A DNA stretch of 64,000 nt, from assembly GCA_036381495.1 (NCBI GenBank), contig DASVCS010000123.1, positions 111,174 through 175,173 on the forward strand, in the 5' to 3' direction. Positions 39,904-48,733 of this stretch are shown here, piece after piece (the first letter of the stretch is position 1; each line of letters opens with the position of its first letter). Source of the DNA: DASVCS01 sp036381495. GTDB taxonomy: Bacteria; Gemmatimonadota; Gemmatimonadetes; Longimicrobiales; RSA9. The position numbers and the translations under genes are program-made. The notes under the pieces were generated by a model. The model did not search any database, was not told the DNA's origin, and was given only the letters and a program-made list of their open reading frames with translations.

Positions 39904-42900
39904 GCAGCGAAAAACGGTGGTCCGGGCCGTCGAGCTGGTCGATCCGCCGGCCGATCGGCACGCTCATGCTGACGTCGATCGTGGTGGTGCTCGGGTTCTT
40001 CTTCCTCTCCGGCCTCCCGCTCGACCTGCTGCCGACCATTGTCTACCCGCAGATCCGCGCCGGTGTCTCGAATCCGGGCGTCGAGCCGACCGTCCTCGAG
40101 GAGACCGTCGCGAAGCCGCTCGAAACCGCACTCGCCACGACCGAGGATCTGGTCCGCATCGAGACCGAGATCCAGGAAGGGCGGGTCGGCGTCAACCTCC
40201 ACTTCGAGTACGGCACGAACATCGACTTCGCGCTCCAGGACGCCGCGAAGAACCTCGAGCGCGCGCGCGGCCGGCTCCCGGAAGAGGCCGATCCGCCCAC
40301 GATCCGGAAGTCCGATCCGCAGCAGTCGCCGATCTACGAGGCGGCGTTCTCCTCGGGCGGCCGCGACCTCATCGCGTTGCGCGACTGGGTCGAATACCGG
40401 CTCCGCCCCCAGCTCCTCGTCATCGAGGGCGTCGCATCGGTCGACGTCGCCGGCGGCCTGATCCGCGAGGTCCAGGTCGTCCTGGACCAGGAACGGCTCC
40501 GTTCGTACGGCCTCGCGGTCTCCGAGATCATCGACGCGCTCTACTCCGCCAACCAGGACATCGCGGCCGGCCGCATCTCGTCGCCCACCCGTGAGGTGGT
40601 CGGCAAGACGGCCGGGAAGTTCCAGAGCGTGGCCGAGATCCGCAACCTCCCCCTCACACTCCCGAACGGCGGCCACATCCCGCTCTCCGAGGTCGCCTCC
40701 GTCCGCGACACCCACCGCGAGCAGCGCCTCTGGTCGCGCCTCGACGGAACGTCGGCCGTCCAGGTCTCGATCCGCAAACAGCCCGACGCGAACACCGTCG
40801 CCGTCGCCGATGCCGTGCACGCCCGCCTCCAGGAGCTGGAGGCCACGGGGTTCATCCCGGATGACATCGAATTCGTGACGACGCGCAACCAGGCGGGCTT
40901 CATCCGCAACTCGGTGAACGCCGTCCGCGATGCCGCACTGCTCGGCGCCCTCTTCTCGATGGCCGTCGTGCTCGTGTTCCTCGGTTCGCTGCGCAAGACC
41001 TTCATCATCGGGCTGTCCATCCCGATCGCGATCCTGGCGACGTTCGTCATGATGGGACTCGGGAAGCTGACCCTGAACATCATGTCGCTCGGCGGCCTCG
41101 CGCTCGGCGTCGGGATGCTCGTGGACAACTCGATCGTCATGCTCGAAAACATCTTCCGGCACGGCGACCGAGGGCCCGAGGAGGCGGCGCACCGCGGCGC
41201 GCACGAGGTCCAGAGCGCCGTCGTCGCCGCGACGACGACCCACATCGCGGCCGTCGTGCCGTTCCTCCTGATCAGCGGCCTGGCGGCCATGATCTTCAAG
41301 GAGCTGATCCTCACCATCTCGTTCGCGATCTTCGCGTCGCTCCTCGTCGCGCTCACCATCGTGCCGATGTTGTCCGCGCAGTTCGCCAAGGTCCGCTTCA
41401 CCAGCGGCGCGAGCCAGTGGCGGCCGCTCGTCCTCGCCGATCGCGGCGTCGACGCCCTGCGCCGCGGCTACCGCCGCATCGCGGTCCACGCCGTTCGCTG
41501 GCGCTGGGCCGTCCTCGGCGGCGGCGTCCTCGCCCTCGCCGGGACCTACGCGCTCACGCGCGACCTCGGCAACGAGTTCCTGCCGCAGGTCGACAACGGC
41601 GATGTCGGCGTCTACCTCACCCTTCCACCCGGCGCATCGGCCGAGCAGACCAACCAGATCGCGTACGAGGTCGAAGCGCTCGTGGCCGAGATGCCCTACG
41701 TCGAGCATATCTTCACGACCGCCGGCGGCTTCCTCTTCGGCGGCTCGACCGCCGAGCGCGCCGGCCGCGGCTCGATGTCCATCGTCCTCGCGCCCGCCTC
41801 CGAGCGCGACATGAGCGCCGACGAATGGGTCCAGACGCTGCAACGCCGGATCGACGAACACGGCTTCCCGGGCGCACGCATCTTCGTGCGGCCGCCGCGG
41901 ATCCGCGGATTGCGCACCTCCGCCTCCGGCTCGAGCGTCGCAATCAACATCCAGGGCGATGAGCTCGATGAGCTCCAGCGCATCGGCGACGAGGTCATCC
42001 GCCGGATCCAGGACATCCCCGGGCTACAGAACGTCGAACCCTCGGCCGAAGAGGCCAGCCCCGAGATCGCCATCGAGCTGGACCGCGAGCGCGCGGCCTA
42101 CCTCGGGCTCGATGTGGCCACCGTCGGACGGACGATTCGCACCGCACTGGATGGCACGGTCGCCACCCGGTTCACCGAAGGCAACCGCGAATACGACGTG
42201 CGCGTCATGCTCCCGCGCGACCGGTTCACGAGCCCCGAGGACCTCGGCTCCGTCGCGCTCTTCCCCGGGCGCGCCGGCCGCGCACCGATCTACCTCCGCG
42301 ACGTCGCACGCGTCTACTCGACGATCGGTCCGACGAACATCCTGCGGGAGAACCAGAACCGCGTGCTGCGCATTACCGGCGACGTCCTCACCGACGTCGC
42401 CTCCGTCGGCGAGGTCAACGACGCGATCCGCGACCGCCTCGCCGACCTCGAGCTCCCGACCGGTTACGGCATCATCTACGGCGGCGAGGAGGAGGCGATC
42501 CGCGAGAACAACCGGCAGCTCCTCATCGCGACGCTGCTCTCGATCTTCCTGGTCTTCGTCGTGATGGCCGTTCAGTACGAGAGCGTGATCAACCCGCTGG
42601 TCATCCTGACGACCATCCCGCTCGGTCTGGTGGGCGTCGGCGTGGCGCTCTGGATGACCGGCACGCCGCTGAGCGCACCCGTCCTGCTGGGCGTCATCAT
42701 GCTGAGCGGGATCGTGGTGAACAACGCGATCCTGATGGTCGAGTACATCGAACAGTTCCGGCGCGAAGAGGGCGCGTCGATGGAGGACGCGGTGATCGAG
42801 GCGGGCGCGGTCCGGCTGCGACCCATCCTGATGACGTCGCTGACCACCGTGCTCGGCATGCTCCCCCTCGCGCTCGGGATCGGCGAGGGCTCCGAGATGA

Positions 42901-43082
42901 TGCAGCCGCTGGCGATCGCCGTCATCGGCGGGATGAGCGTGTCGATGTTCCTCACGCTCCTCGTGGTCCCCGGCGCCTACATCATCTTCAACCGCGGCGC
43001 ACTGGCGCTGAAGCGGTGGCTGGTCGGCGCGCCCCGCGAGGATGCCGAGGACGTTGCGCCGGCGCCGGCGATCGGCGACTGA
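39900..43082 (+). CDS. RND-family efflux pump (HAE1/AcrB-like)
   Basis: 1060 residues, normal size. It begins with WSIRRPIGTLMLTSIVVVLG, the first membrane helix, and ends in a 12-helix architecture with two large periplasmic loops. GLALGVGMLVDNSIVMLENIF holds the conserved Asp of helix 4 that couples proton flow; the second copy reads GVIMLSGIVVNNAILMVEYI. TTRNQAGFIRNSVNAVRDA and AVQYESVINPLVILTTIPLG are typical HAE1 landmarks. It expels drugs, lipids or other compounds; the substrate cannot be inferred. The final about 30 residues are cytoplasmic and Pro/Ala-rich. Confidence 0.97.
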   Translation: MSSEKRWSGPSSWSIRRPIGTLMLTSIVVVLGFFFLSGLPLDLLPTIVYPQIRAGVSNPGVEPTVLEETVAKPLETALATTEDLVRIETEIQEGRVGVNLHFEYGTNIDFALQDAAKNLERARGRLPEEADPPTIRKSDPQQSPIYEAAFSSGGRDLIALRDWVEYRLRPQLLVIEGVASVDVAGGLIREVQVVLDQERLRSYGLAVSEIIDALYSANQDIAAGRISSPTREVVGKTAGKFQSVAEIRNLPLTLPNGGHIPLSEVASVRDTHREQRLWSRLDGTSAVQVSIRKQPDANTVAVADAVHARLQELEATGFIPDDIEFVTTRNQAGFIRNSVNAVRDAALLGALFSMAVVLVFLGSLRKTFIIGLSIPIAILATFVMMGLGKLTLNIMSLGGLALGVGMLVDNSIVMLENIFRHGDRGPEEAAHRGAHEVQSAVVAATTTHIAAVVPFLLISGLAAMIFKELILTISFAIFASLLVALTIVPMLSAQFAKVRFTSGASQWRPLVLADRGVDALRRGYRRIAVHAVRWRWAVLGGGVLALAGTYALTRDLGNEFLPQVDNGDVGVYLTLPPGASAEQTNQIAYEVEALVAEMPYVEHIFTTAGGFLFGGSTAERAGRGSMSIVLAPASERDMSADEWVQTLQRRIDEHGFPGARIFVRPPRIRGLRTSASGSSVAINIQGDELDELQRIGDEVIRRIQDIPGLQNVEPSAEEASPEIAIELDRERAAYLGLDVATVGRTIRTALDGTVATRFTEGNREYDVRVMLPRDRFTSPEDLGSVALFPGRAGRAPIYLRDVARVYSTIGPTNILRENQNRVLRITGDVLTDVASVGEVNDAIRDRLADLELPTGYGIIYGGEEEAIRENNRQLLIATLLSIFLVFVVMAVQYESVINPLVILTTIPLGLVGVGVALWMTGTPLSAPVLLGVIMLSGIVVNNAILMVEYIEQFRREEGASMEDAVIEAGAVRLRPILMTSLTTVLGMLPLALGIGEGSEMMQPLAIAVIGGMSVSMFLTLLVVPGAYIIFNRGALALKRWLVGAPREDAEDVAPAPAIGD

Positions 43083-43101
43083 GGCGCCGGGGCGGCGCGG
43101 C

Positions 43102-43725
43102 TCAGGCGTCGCGCGCCGCCCGGCGTTCGAGCACCCGCGCGCGGCGCCGCCAGCGGCGAACGGCCCAGCGGCCGCCGCCCGCTTCGGCGAGCGCGGCGAT
43201 CTCGGCCGCGGCCTGCGCCGCCGCCCACGTCCAGCCGCGGGCCAGGGCGAGCGTGTAGCAGGCGCGATGGAGTGCGAAGGCGCCGGCGACGTGGCCCCGG
43301 GTCGCCGCGGCGATCCCCGCGTCCGCGAGCGCCTCGACCAATCCGGCGACGGGATGCCGGCCCGCGAGCCGGATCACTGCGGCGAGCGCCTCGCGTTCCG
43401 CCTCATCGAGTGCACCGGATCGGGCCACGTACTGGGCGGCGGCAATGCGCTCCTCGAGGAGCGATCGGCCGCTCTCGGTCCCGGCGGCCGCTCGCAGGGC
43501 GAGCCGGAGCACCGTGTAGCGCGCCAGGACGGCAGTCGCCTCGCCGGGGCCGTCCACGGCGATCGCGAGGTCATCGAGCACGGTCGCGGCATCGAACGCC
43601 TCGTCCTCGATCTCCCACGGTTCCCGCTCTCTCACGGCAGGTTCCGGCGCGGCGCGCCATTCCCGATCCGCCGGCACCCGCGCCGGCAGGACGGGTTGGA
43701 ATGGGGTACTTCTGTACCATCGCAT
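43102..43725 (-). CDS. uncharacterised helical protein
   Basis: 207 residues from ATG 43725, which has AGGAGGG upstream. No signal. The sequence is rich in Ala, Arg and Glu, with helical pairs (ATAVLARYTVLRLALRAAAG; RHPVAGLVEALADAGIAAAT; GAFALHRACYTLALARGWTW) resembling TPR-like or other alpha-repeat regulators. No enzyme motif found. It is convergent with the RND operon (19-base gap) and divergent from infA, whose promoter region it shares. Possibly a regulator; function unknown. Confidence 0.65.
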   Translation of the reverse strand: MRWYRSTPFQPVLPARVPADREWRAAPEPAVREREPWEIEDEAFDAATVLDDLAIAVDGPGEATAVLARYTVLRLALRAAAGTESGRSLLEERIAAAQYVARSGALDEAEREALAAVIRLAGRHPVAGLVEALADAGIAAATRGHVAGAFALHRACYTLALARGWTWAAAQAAAEIAALAEAGGGRWAVRRWRRRARVLERRAARDA

Positions 43726-43798
43726 GATCCCTCCTGAGTTCGAGACCGAAAGATGGCGTGCTCCGCGCCGGAGGGCCATGGCGAGATGGGACAGATGA

Positions 43799-43827
43799 TT
43801 GCGCTGCCGGCAGGGATGTTGTATCGT
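43799..43827 (+). promoter_or_regulatory. promoter of infA
   Basis: TTGCGC (43799-43804), 17-base spacer, TATCGT (43822-43827). The start would be near 43834, and AGGAGGAGC at about 43856-43864 follows as ribosome binding site. Confidence 0.45.
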
Positions 43828-43865
43828 GCGGCCGCCCGGAGAGGAGGCGGCCTTCAGGAGGAGCT

Positions 43866-44081
43866 GTGGCCAAGGAAGCCATCGAGATCGAAGGGACGGT
43901 GCGGGAGGTCCTCCCGAACGCGACGTTCCGCGTGGTGCTGGAGAACGGTCACGAGGTGCTGGCGTATCTGTCGGGGAAGATGCGGCAGCACTACATCCGG
44001 GTGTTGGAAGGGGACCGTGTGAAGGTGGAGCTCTCGCCGTACGATCTGACCCGCGGTCGGATCACCTACCGGTACAAGTAG
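43866..44081 (+). CDS. infA: translation initiation factor IF-1
   Basis: 71 residues from GTG 43866, with an AGGAGGAG ribosome binding site. The S1-like OB fold is complete: KEAIEIEGTVREVLPNATFR, GHEVLAYLSGKMRQHYIRVL, GDRVKVELSPYDLTRGRITYRYK. IF-1 binds the ribosomal A site at initiation. It is unusual in that its end overlaps the end of the convergent diguanylate cyclase gene by 16 bases, and it is not in a ribosomal-protein operon here. Confidence 0.97.
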   Translation: MAKEAIEIEGTVREVLPNATFRVVLENGHEVLAYLSGKMRQHYIRVLEGDRVKVELSPYDLTRGRITYRYK

Positions 44082-45562
44082 TCGCGGTTGCCGCGAGCGG
44101 CCTTGCGGAGGTAGAGGTCGCGATCGGCGGCGCGGACCAGTTCGTCAGCGTTCATCATGCTTGCCTCGTAGCAGGCGATGCCGGCGCTGACGCCGACCTT
44201 CCCGAGGACGGGGTGGTGGGCGACGGAGTCGGCGACGCGCTGGGCGTGGAGGAGTCCGCCATCGCGGTCGGCCTCGCTGAGGATCGAGAGGAACTCGTCG
44301 CCGCCGTAGCGTGCGGTGAGGTCGATGGCGCGGGTTTCGGCGGCGAGGATGCGGCCGAAGGAGCGGAGCGCCTCATCGCCGGCCTGGTGTCCGGCGGCAT
44401 CGTTGTATCGCTTGAAGTGGTCGAGATCGAAGAGCACGAGGGCGAGCGGCCGGCCGCGGCGGGCGGCGGCGAACTCGCGTGCGAGCACGGATTCGAGGTG
44501 GCGGCGGTTGGGCAGGCCGGTGAGCGGATCCGTGAGCGAGAGTGCGCGGATCTGCTCGTGTAGCCGTGCATTGGCGACGGCGATCGCGGTCTGGAAGGAG
44601 AGGCGTTCCAGGAGGCGGACGTCCTCATCGCCGTAGGTGCGCGGTTCGATGTGTCCGACGGAGAGGGCGCCGATGACGCGATCCTCGGCGACGAGCGGGA
44701 CGGCGATCGCGGATTCGGCGCGGAAGCGCGCGCGGAACTCGGGGGGAAAGAGGGGGTGGTTCCGCACGTCGGCGACGATGAGGCTGCGCCGGCCCTGGAC
44801 GATGTGGAGGAAGAGGCCGGGGGGGACGGGGAGCGTGACGCCGATCGGCAGGGCGACGTCGCCGCCTGCCATGAAGATCTCGACCTCGTTCTCGCCCTTC
44901 AGCAGCCAGACGGTGGCGGCATCGGCATCGGCGAGGTCGATGGTGGCGGCGATGACGCGTTCGAGGACCTGGCGGAGTTCGAGGGACGAGGCGAGTGCGC
45001 GGCCGATCTCTTCGAGGCGTTCGGCCTCGCGGCGGCGGCCTTCGCTCTCGGCGACGTGGCGAGCATTTTCGAGTGCGACGGCGGCGAGTTCGGCGAGTGC
45101 GGCGAGCAGTTCGAGGTCATCGGCATCGTAGGCATCGGGCCGGTCGCTCTGTGCGCCGATGATGCCGAGCACGCGGTCGTCGCGGATCATCGGTGCGGCC
45201 ATGGCGGCGCGGGCGCTCGGGCCGGATGACGAGCCGAGGGCGCGGAGGACCGGCTCGGGGAAGGCCGAGTGGTGGAGCACGGGTCTTCGCTCGCGGATCG
45301 CGACGCTGTCGGCGCCCTCGTAGCGGGCGGCGGGGCGGCGGATCCCGTTCCGGTCGGCGCAGAAGACGACGGTGGCGGCGTCGGCCACCGGGTCGTAGAG
45401 CGAGACGTGGAATTCAGCGGTCTCGATGACGCGCCTGGTCTGCTCGTAGATCGCGTGGTAGAGTTCGTCGGGCCGGAGTGTGCCGGTGATGGCCCGGGCG
45501 ACATCGAGGAGGACGGCGTAGCGTTCTTCGAAACTCGGAGCGGATGTGCGGTTCGACATCAT
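44066..45562 (-). CDS. GAF-GAF-GGDEF diguanylate cyclase
   Basis: 498 residues from ATG 45562 (GGAA upstream; neighbouring ATG 45559 equally possible). Two GAF-type sensor domains occupy about residues 10-160 and 185-330 (VIETAEFHVSLYDPVADAAT; LFLHIVQGRRSLIVADVRNH). The GGDEF domain follows from about 340: LTDPLTGLPNRRHLESVLARE, then the active-site motif RYGGDEFLSIL preceded five residues earlier by RAID, a c-di-GMP inhibitory-site RxxD. So the enzyme should make c-di-GMP with product inhibition. It ends convergently inside infA (16-base overlap). The signal sensed by the GAF domains is unknown. Confidence 0.93.
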   Translation of the reverse strand: MMSNRTSAPSFEERYAVLLDVARAITGTLRPDELYHAIYEQTRRVIETAEFHVSLYDPVADAATVVFCADRNGIRRPAARYEGADSVAIRERRPVLHHSAFPEPVLRALGSSSGPSARAAMAAPMIRDDRVLGIIGAQSDRPDAYDADDLELLAALAELAAVALENARHVAESEGRRREAERLEEIGRALASSLELRQVLERVIAATIDLADADAATVWLLKGENEVEIFMAGGDVALPIGVTLPVPPGLFLHIVQGRRSLIVADVRNHPLFPPEFRARFRAESAIAVPLVAEDRVIGALSVGHIEPRTYGDEDVRLLERLSFQTAIAVANARLHEQIRALSLTDPLTGLPNRRHLESVLAREFAAARRGRPLALVLFDLDHFKRYNDAAGHQAGDEALRSFGRILAAETRAIDLTARYGGDEFLSILSEADRDGGLLHAQRVADSVAHHPVLGKVGVSAGIACYEASMMNADELVRAADRDLYLRKAARGNRDYLYR

Positions 45563-45706
45563 GGTTTCCAGCGCGGCGCGGAGCCGGGGAACCGCGCAGA
45601 AGGGGAGGGTGCGTCCGGCGACTGTGGCGAACGCTAATACGGGTGCCGCCGTACGGCAAGAGTTTCGTGCTCGGGGGGAGCGGGCGGCCACCGCACCGGC
45701 CGTGGC

Positions 45707-46930
45707 ATGAAGACTTCGCCGCTGGCCGTGCTCTTCGCGGCCGTGCTCGTGGACATGGTCGGCTTCGGCATTGTCCTGCCGTTGTTGCCGTTCTACGCCG
45801 AGTCCATGGGGGCGACGCCGCTCGAGGTGACGCTGCTGATCGCCTCGTTCTCGGCCATGCAGCTCGTGGCGGCGCCGCTGTGGGGCCGGCTCTCCGACCG
45901 TCGCGGTCGGCGTCCCCTGATCGTGGCCGGGCTCTTCGCCTCCGCCATCTCGTATCTGATCTTCGGACTGGCCGACTCGCTGGCGCTCCTGCTGGTCTCG
46001 CGGATGGCGGCCGGCGCGGCGGGCGGGACGATCTCGGTGGCGCAGGCGTACGTGGCCGATTCCACGGCGGCCGAGGACCGTGCCCGGGGGCTCGGTCTGT
46101 TGGGTGCCGCCGCCGGCCTCGGCGTGATGCTCGGTCCGGCGATCGGCGGCTTCTTCAGCCAGTGGGGACTCGGCGCGCCCGGATTCGTGGCCGCAGCGCT
46201 GTGCGCGGCCAATGCCGTGGCCGCCGTGTTGCTGCTCACCGAGTCGCGGCCGAGCGCGGCGCGGGCATCATCGGGCGACGTGGGCCAGGCGGCCACGCTC
46301 CGCGGGTGGCTGCGTGCAATGACGCGGTTCCCGCTCTGGCTGCTGCTCTGCGTCTATTTCCTCTCGATCAGCTCGTTCACGGCGATGACATCCGTCCTGG
46401 CGCTCTACGCCGAGCGTGCGTTCGGGCTGGACGCCCGCGGGATGGGGATCGTCTTCACGCTCGCCGGGGGCATGAGCGTGGTCGTGCGCGGCGTCCTGCT
46501 CGGGCCGCTGGTGCGGCGTCTGGGCGAGCCGCGGACCGCACGGCTGGGCGCGCTGGCGCTGGCGTGCGCCATCCTGCTCGTCGCGCTGATCCCCAACGCG
46601 TGGTGGCTCGGCGCGACCGTCGCGCTGCACGCACTCGGCGCCGGCACGCTCTTTCCGACGCTGGCCAGCCTGGTCTCACGCGCCACCGACGCACACTCGC
46701 AGGGATCCGTCCTGGGCGGCAGCCAGGTGGTCGGCGGCCTCGGCCGCGTGCTCGGCCCGATCTGGGCCGGGATCCTCTTCCAGCGCCTCGGGATCGCGAC
46801 GCCCTTCGAAGTCGGCGGCGCGCTCGTCGTGTTCGCGTGGCTGCTGGCGTGGCGCATCCCGGCGCCGGCGCGGGCGTGCCCGGCGCAGGCGACCGACTCC
46901 GCGGCATCCCCCGACCCCGCCGTCCAGTAA
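45707..46930 (+). CDS. MFS transporter (tetracycline/multidrug-efflux type)
   Basis: 407 residues, 12 helices. It opens VLFAAVLVDMVGFGIVLPLL, which carries the D-x-x-G-F-G motif of the TetA/multidrug antiporters, and has the loop motif WGRLSDRRGRRPLIVAG between helices 2 and 3. It expels small molecules in exchange for protons. It reads away from the diguanylate cyclase gene; a TAATAC-like -10 occurs near 45635 without a clear -35. The C-terminus is short and polar. Confidence 0.92.
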   Translation: MKTSPLAVLFAAVLVDMVGFGIVLPLLPFYAESMGATPLEVTLLIASFSAMQLVAAPLWGRLSDRRGRRPLIVAGLFASAISYLIFGLADSLALLLVSRMAAGAAGGTISVAQAYVADSTAAEDRARGLGLLGAAAGLGVMLGPAIGGFFSQWGLGAPGFVAAALCAANAVAAVLLLTESRPSAARASSGDVGQAATLRGWLRAMTRFPLWLLLCVYFLSISSFTAMTSVLALYAERAFGLDARGMGIVFTLAGGMSVVVRGVLLGPLVRRLGEPRTARLGALALACAILLVALIPNAWWLGATVALHALGAGTLFPTLASLVSRATDAHSQGSVLGGSQVVGGLGRVLGPIWAGILFQRLGIATPFEVGGALVVFAWLLAWRIPAPARACPAQATDSAASPDPAVQ

Positions 46931-47023
46931 CCCGCTCCGATTCCCCGCCGGGACTCGCGGCGCCGCGCGCCGTCCGCTATATTCATCCGGCTCGTATTGA
47001 TCACGAATCGAGGATCCGACGCG

Positions 47024-47293
47024 ATGGCCTTCGTCACCGGCTTTCTCATCTGGCTCGCCTTCGGCCTGCTGGCCGCAGCCATCATCCGCGGGCTCTACCG
47101 CGCCCCGGGCACCATGGGCGTGCTCACCTTCGTCCTCGCCATCTTCGGCGCCTTCATCGGCGGAATGCTGGGGATGTACCCGTACATCTTCCACGAGCCG
47201 GTGCCCACGCGCCCCGGCGGTCTGATCGGCGCGCTCGCGGGAGCCTTCTTCTTCGGCTTCCTCTACCACTTCATGGCACGGAAGGCGGTCTAG
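47024..47293 (+). CDS. small membrane protein (GlsB/YeaQ-like)
   Basis: 89 residues from ATG 47024 with CGAGG upstream. Two to three helices: FVTGFLIWLAFGLLAAAIIR, GVLTFVLAIFGAFIGGMLGM and GLIGALAGAFFFGFLYHF, with Gly-rich packing as in transglycosylase-associated GlsB/YeaQ/YmgE proteins, though similarity is limited. Probable inner-membrane protein of unknown role. A second tiny membrane protein starts ten bases downstream. TATATT at 46978-46983 is a plausible -10 without a matching -35. Confidence 0.65.
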   Translation: MAFVTGFLIWLAFGLLAAAIIRGLYRAPGTMGVLTFVLAIFGAFIGGMLGMYPYIFHEPVPTRPGGLIGALAGAFFFGFLYHFMARKAV

Positions 47294-47302
47294 CCGGGGC
47301 GT

Positions 47303-47473
47303 ATGGCCCGGCGACGCGAAGCCACGACGGGCGGCGCGGCAGTCGAAAACCGTCTCGAAGCACGCGGGTGCATCATCCTCGCACTCCGCGCCGCCGGCTG
47401 CATGATGCTGCTCTACATCCTCATGTTCCTGGCGATCATCGGCGCGGGGGTGTTTTTTACGCTGTTCTTCTGA
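47303..47473 (+). CDS. tiny single-pass membrane protein
   Basis: A 56-residue frame from ATG 47303. A polar, Arg-rich N-terminus (MARRREATTGGAAVENRLEA) is followed by a hydrophobic C-terminal helix of about 22 residues (MMLLYILMFLAIIGAGVFF) and the stop at 47471-47473. No distinct Shine-Dalgarno. Its position behind the other small membrane protein suggests a translated pair. It is too short to match a family. Confidence 0.5.
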   Translation: MARRREATTGGAAVENRLEARGCIILALRAAGCMMLLYILMFLAIIGAGVFFTLFF

Positions 47474-47474
47474 G

Positions 47475-47625
47475 GGGCGCCCGTTGGGCGCCCGGGCTGG
47501 GGCTGGGGAACTGCCGGGAACGGGAGCGGGAGCGGGAACGTTTACGTTTACGGGAACGGGATGGGGGCGGCCGGGGGCGGGAGTGGGCCGCGCACGCGCG
47601 CGAGCGATGTCGACGTCGATGTAAC
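47475..47625 (-). repeat. dispersed repeat family A, copy at 47.5 kb
   Basis: Starts with a 19-base hairpin (GGGCGCCC, GTT, GGGCGCCC; 47475-47493) two bases after the stop of the tiny membrane protein, then GGGCTGGGGCTGGGG and the inverted core AACGTTTACGTTTAC (47537-47551). It ends near GTGCGCACGCGCTCGCGCACG at about 47645. The hairpin could terminate the upstream transcript. Confidence 0.8.
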
Positions 47626-47713
47626 CTCCTCTCCGACGCCATGCGCACGCGCTCGCGCACGGGGGCACGAGGACGCTCGGCTTCAGCCCGGGAGGGGGAG
47701 GGCGGTGAGAGAT

Positions 47714-48733
47714 ATGAAGGCGATCGTGATCGGAGAGCCGGGGGGACCGGAGGTGCTGGAGCTCCGGGAGGTGCCGGCGCCGGAGCCGGGGGCGCGAGAG
47801 ATCCGCATGCGGGTGCAGGCGGCGGGCGTCAACCGGGCGGACCTGCTCCAGCGTCGCGGGCGCTATCCGGCGCCGCCGGGGGTGGCGCCGGACATCCCGG
47901 GCCTCGAATACGCGGGGGTGGTGGAGCGGGTGGGGGCGGGCGTGACGGCGTGGCGCCCGGGGGATCGGGTGATGGGGCTGGTCGGCGGCGGCGCGTACGC
48001 GGAGGCCGTCGTCGTCCACGAGGACGAGGCGCTGCCGATCCCCGCGCGGCTCTCGGCCGAGGAGGCCGCGGCCGTGCCCGAAGCGTTCATCACGGCGCAC
48101 GACGCGCTCTTCACGCTCCTCGGCGTCGGCGCGGGCGACCGCGTGCTGATCCACGCCATCGGGAGCGGCGTCGGGACCGCGGCGCTCCAGCTCGCGCACA
48201 CAGCCGGCGCGGTCACCTTCGGCACCTCCCGGCACGCCTGGAAGCTCGAGCGCGGGGCCGGATTGGGGCTCGACGTCGCGATCGACGCCGGCCGTGAAGC
48301 GTTCGCCGACGTCGTCTCCGACCGCACGGGCGCCGCCGGGGTGGACGCGGTGCTCGACCTGGTCGGCGGCGCCTACCTCCACGACAACCTGCGTGCACTC
48401 GCCGTTCGCGGCCGCATGGCCGTGGTCGGGCTCGTCGCGGGCCGCGCCGCGGAGCTGGACCTCGGGCTCCTGCTCCGCAAACGCCTGACGCTCATCGGCA
48501 CGGCGCTCCGCAGCCGCTCGCTCGACGAGAAGATCGCCGCCACCCGCGCATTCCGGGACACGGGACTCCCGCTCCTCGAAGCCGGCCGCGTCCGCCCCGT
48601 CCTCGACCGCGTCTACCCCATGGACGCCGCCGCCGACGCGCACCGCCGCATGGAAGCCAACGAGAACTTCGGGAAGATCGTGCTCCGCTGGAACCCGGAT
48701 GGCCAGCGACCGGAAGACGTCCCGGCGGCGTGA
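47714..48733 (+). CDS. NAD(P)H:quinone oxidoreductase (MDR family, PIG3/QOR type)
   Basis: 339 residues from ATG 47714. Standard QOR beginning (MKAIVIGEPGGPEVLELREV), the AGVNRADLLQRRGRYPAPPG motif at 42-61 typical of the PIG3 subgroup (no structural zinc ligands), the cofactor loop VLIHAIGSGVGTAALQLAHT and a C-terminal KIVLRW. It reduces quinones or related compounds with NADPH; the true substrate is unknown. A GTG at 47705 is an alternative start. It shares a GTGA overlap with the next gene, so the two are coupled. Confidence 0.94.
   Translation: MKAIVIGEPGGPEVLELREVPAPEPGAREIRMRVQAAGVNRADLLQRRGRYPAPPGVAPDIPGLEYAGVVERVGAGVTAWRPGDRVMGLVGGGAYAEAVVVHEDEALPIPARLSAEEAAAVPEAFITAHDALFTLLGVGAGDRVLIHAIGSGVGTAALQLAHTAGAVTFGTSRHAWKLERGAGLGLDVAIDAGREAFADVVSDRTGAAGVDAVLDLVGGAYLHDNLRALAVRGRMAVVGLVAGRAAELDLGLLLRKRLTLIGTALRSRSLDEKIAATRAFRDTGLPLLEAGRVRPVLDRVYPMDAAADAHRRMEANENFGKIVLRWNPDGQRPEDVPAA

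Noticed and set aside
39270..41861. A long minus-strand open frame (over 860 codons) opposite the RND pump.
   Set aside because: It is rich in Asp, Gly and Arg without domain structure, and mirrors the codon pattern of the pump gene.
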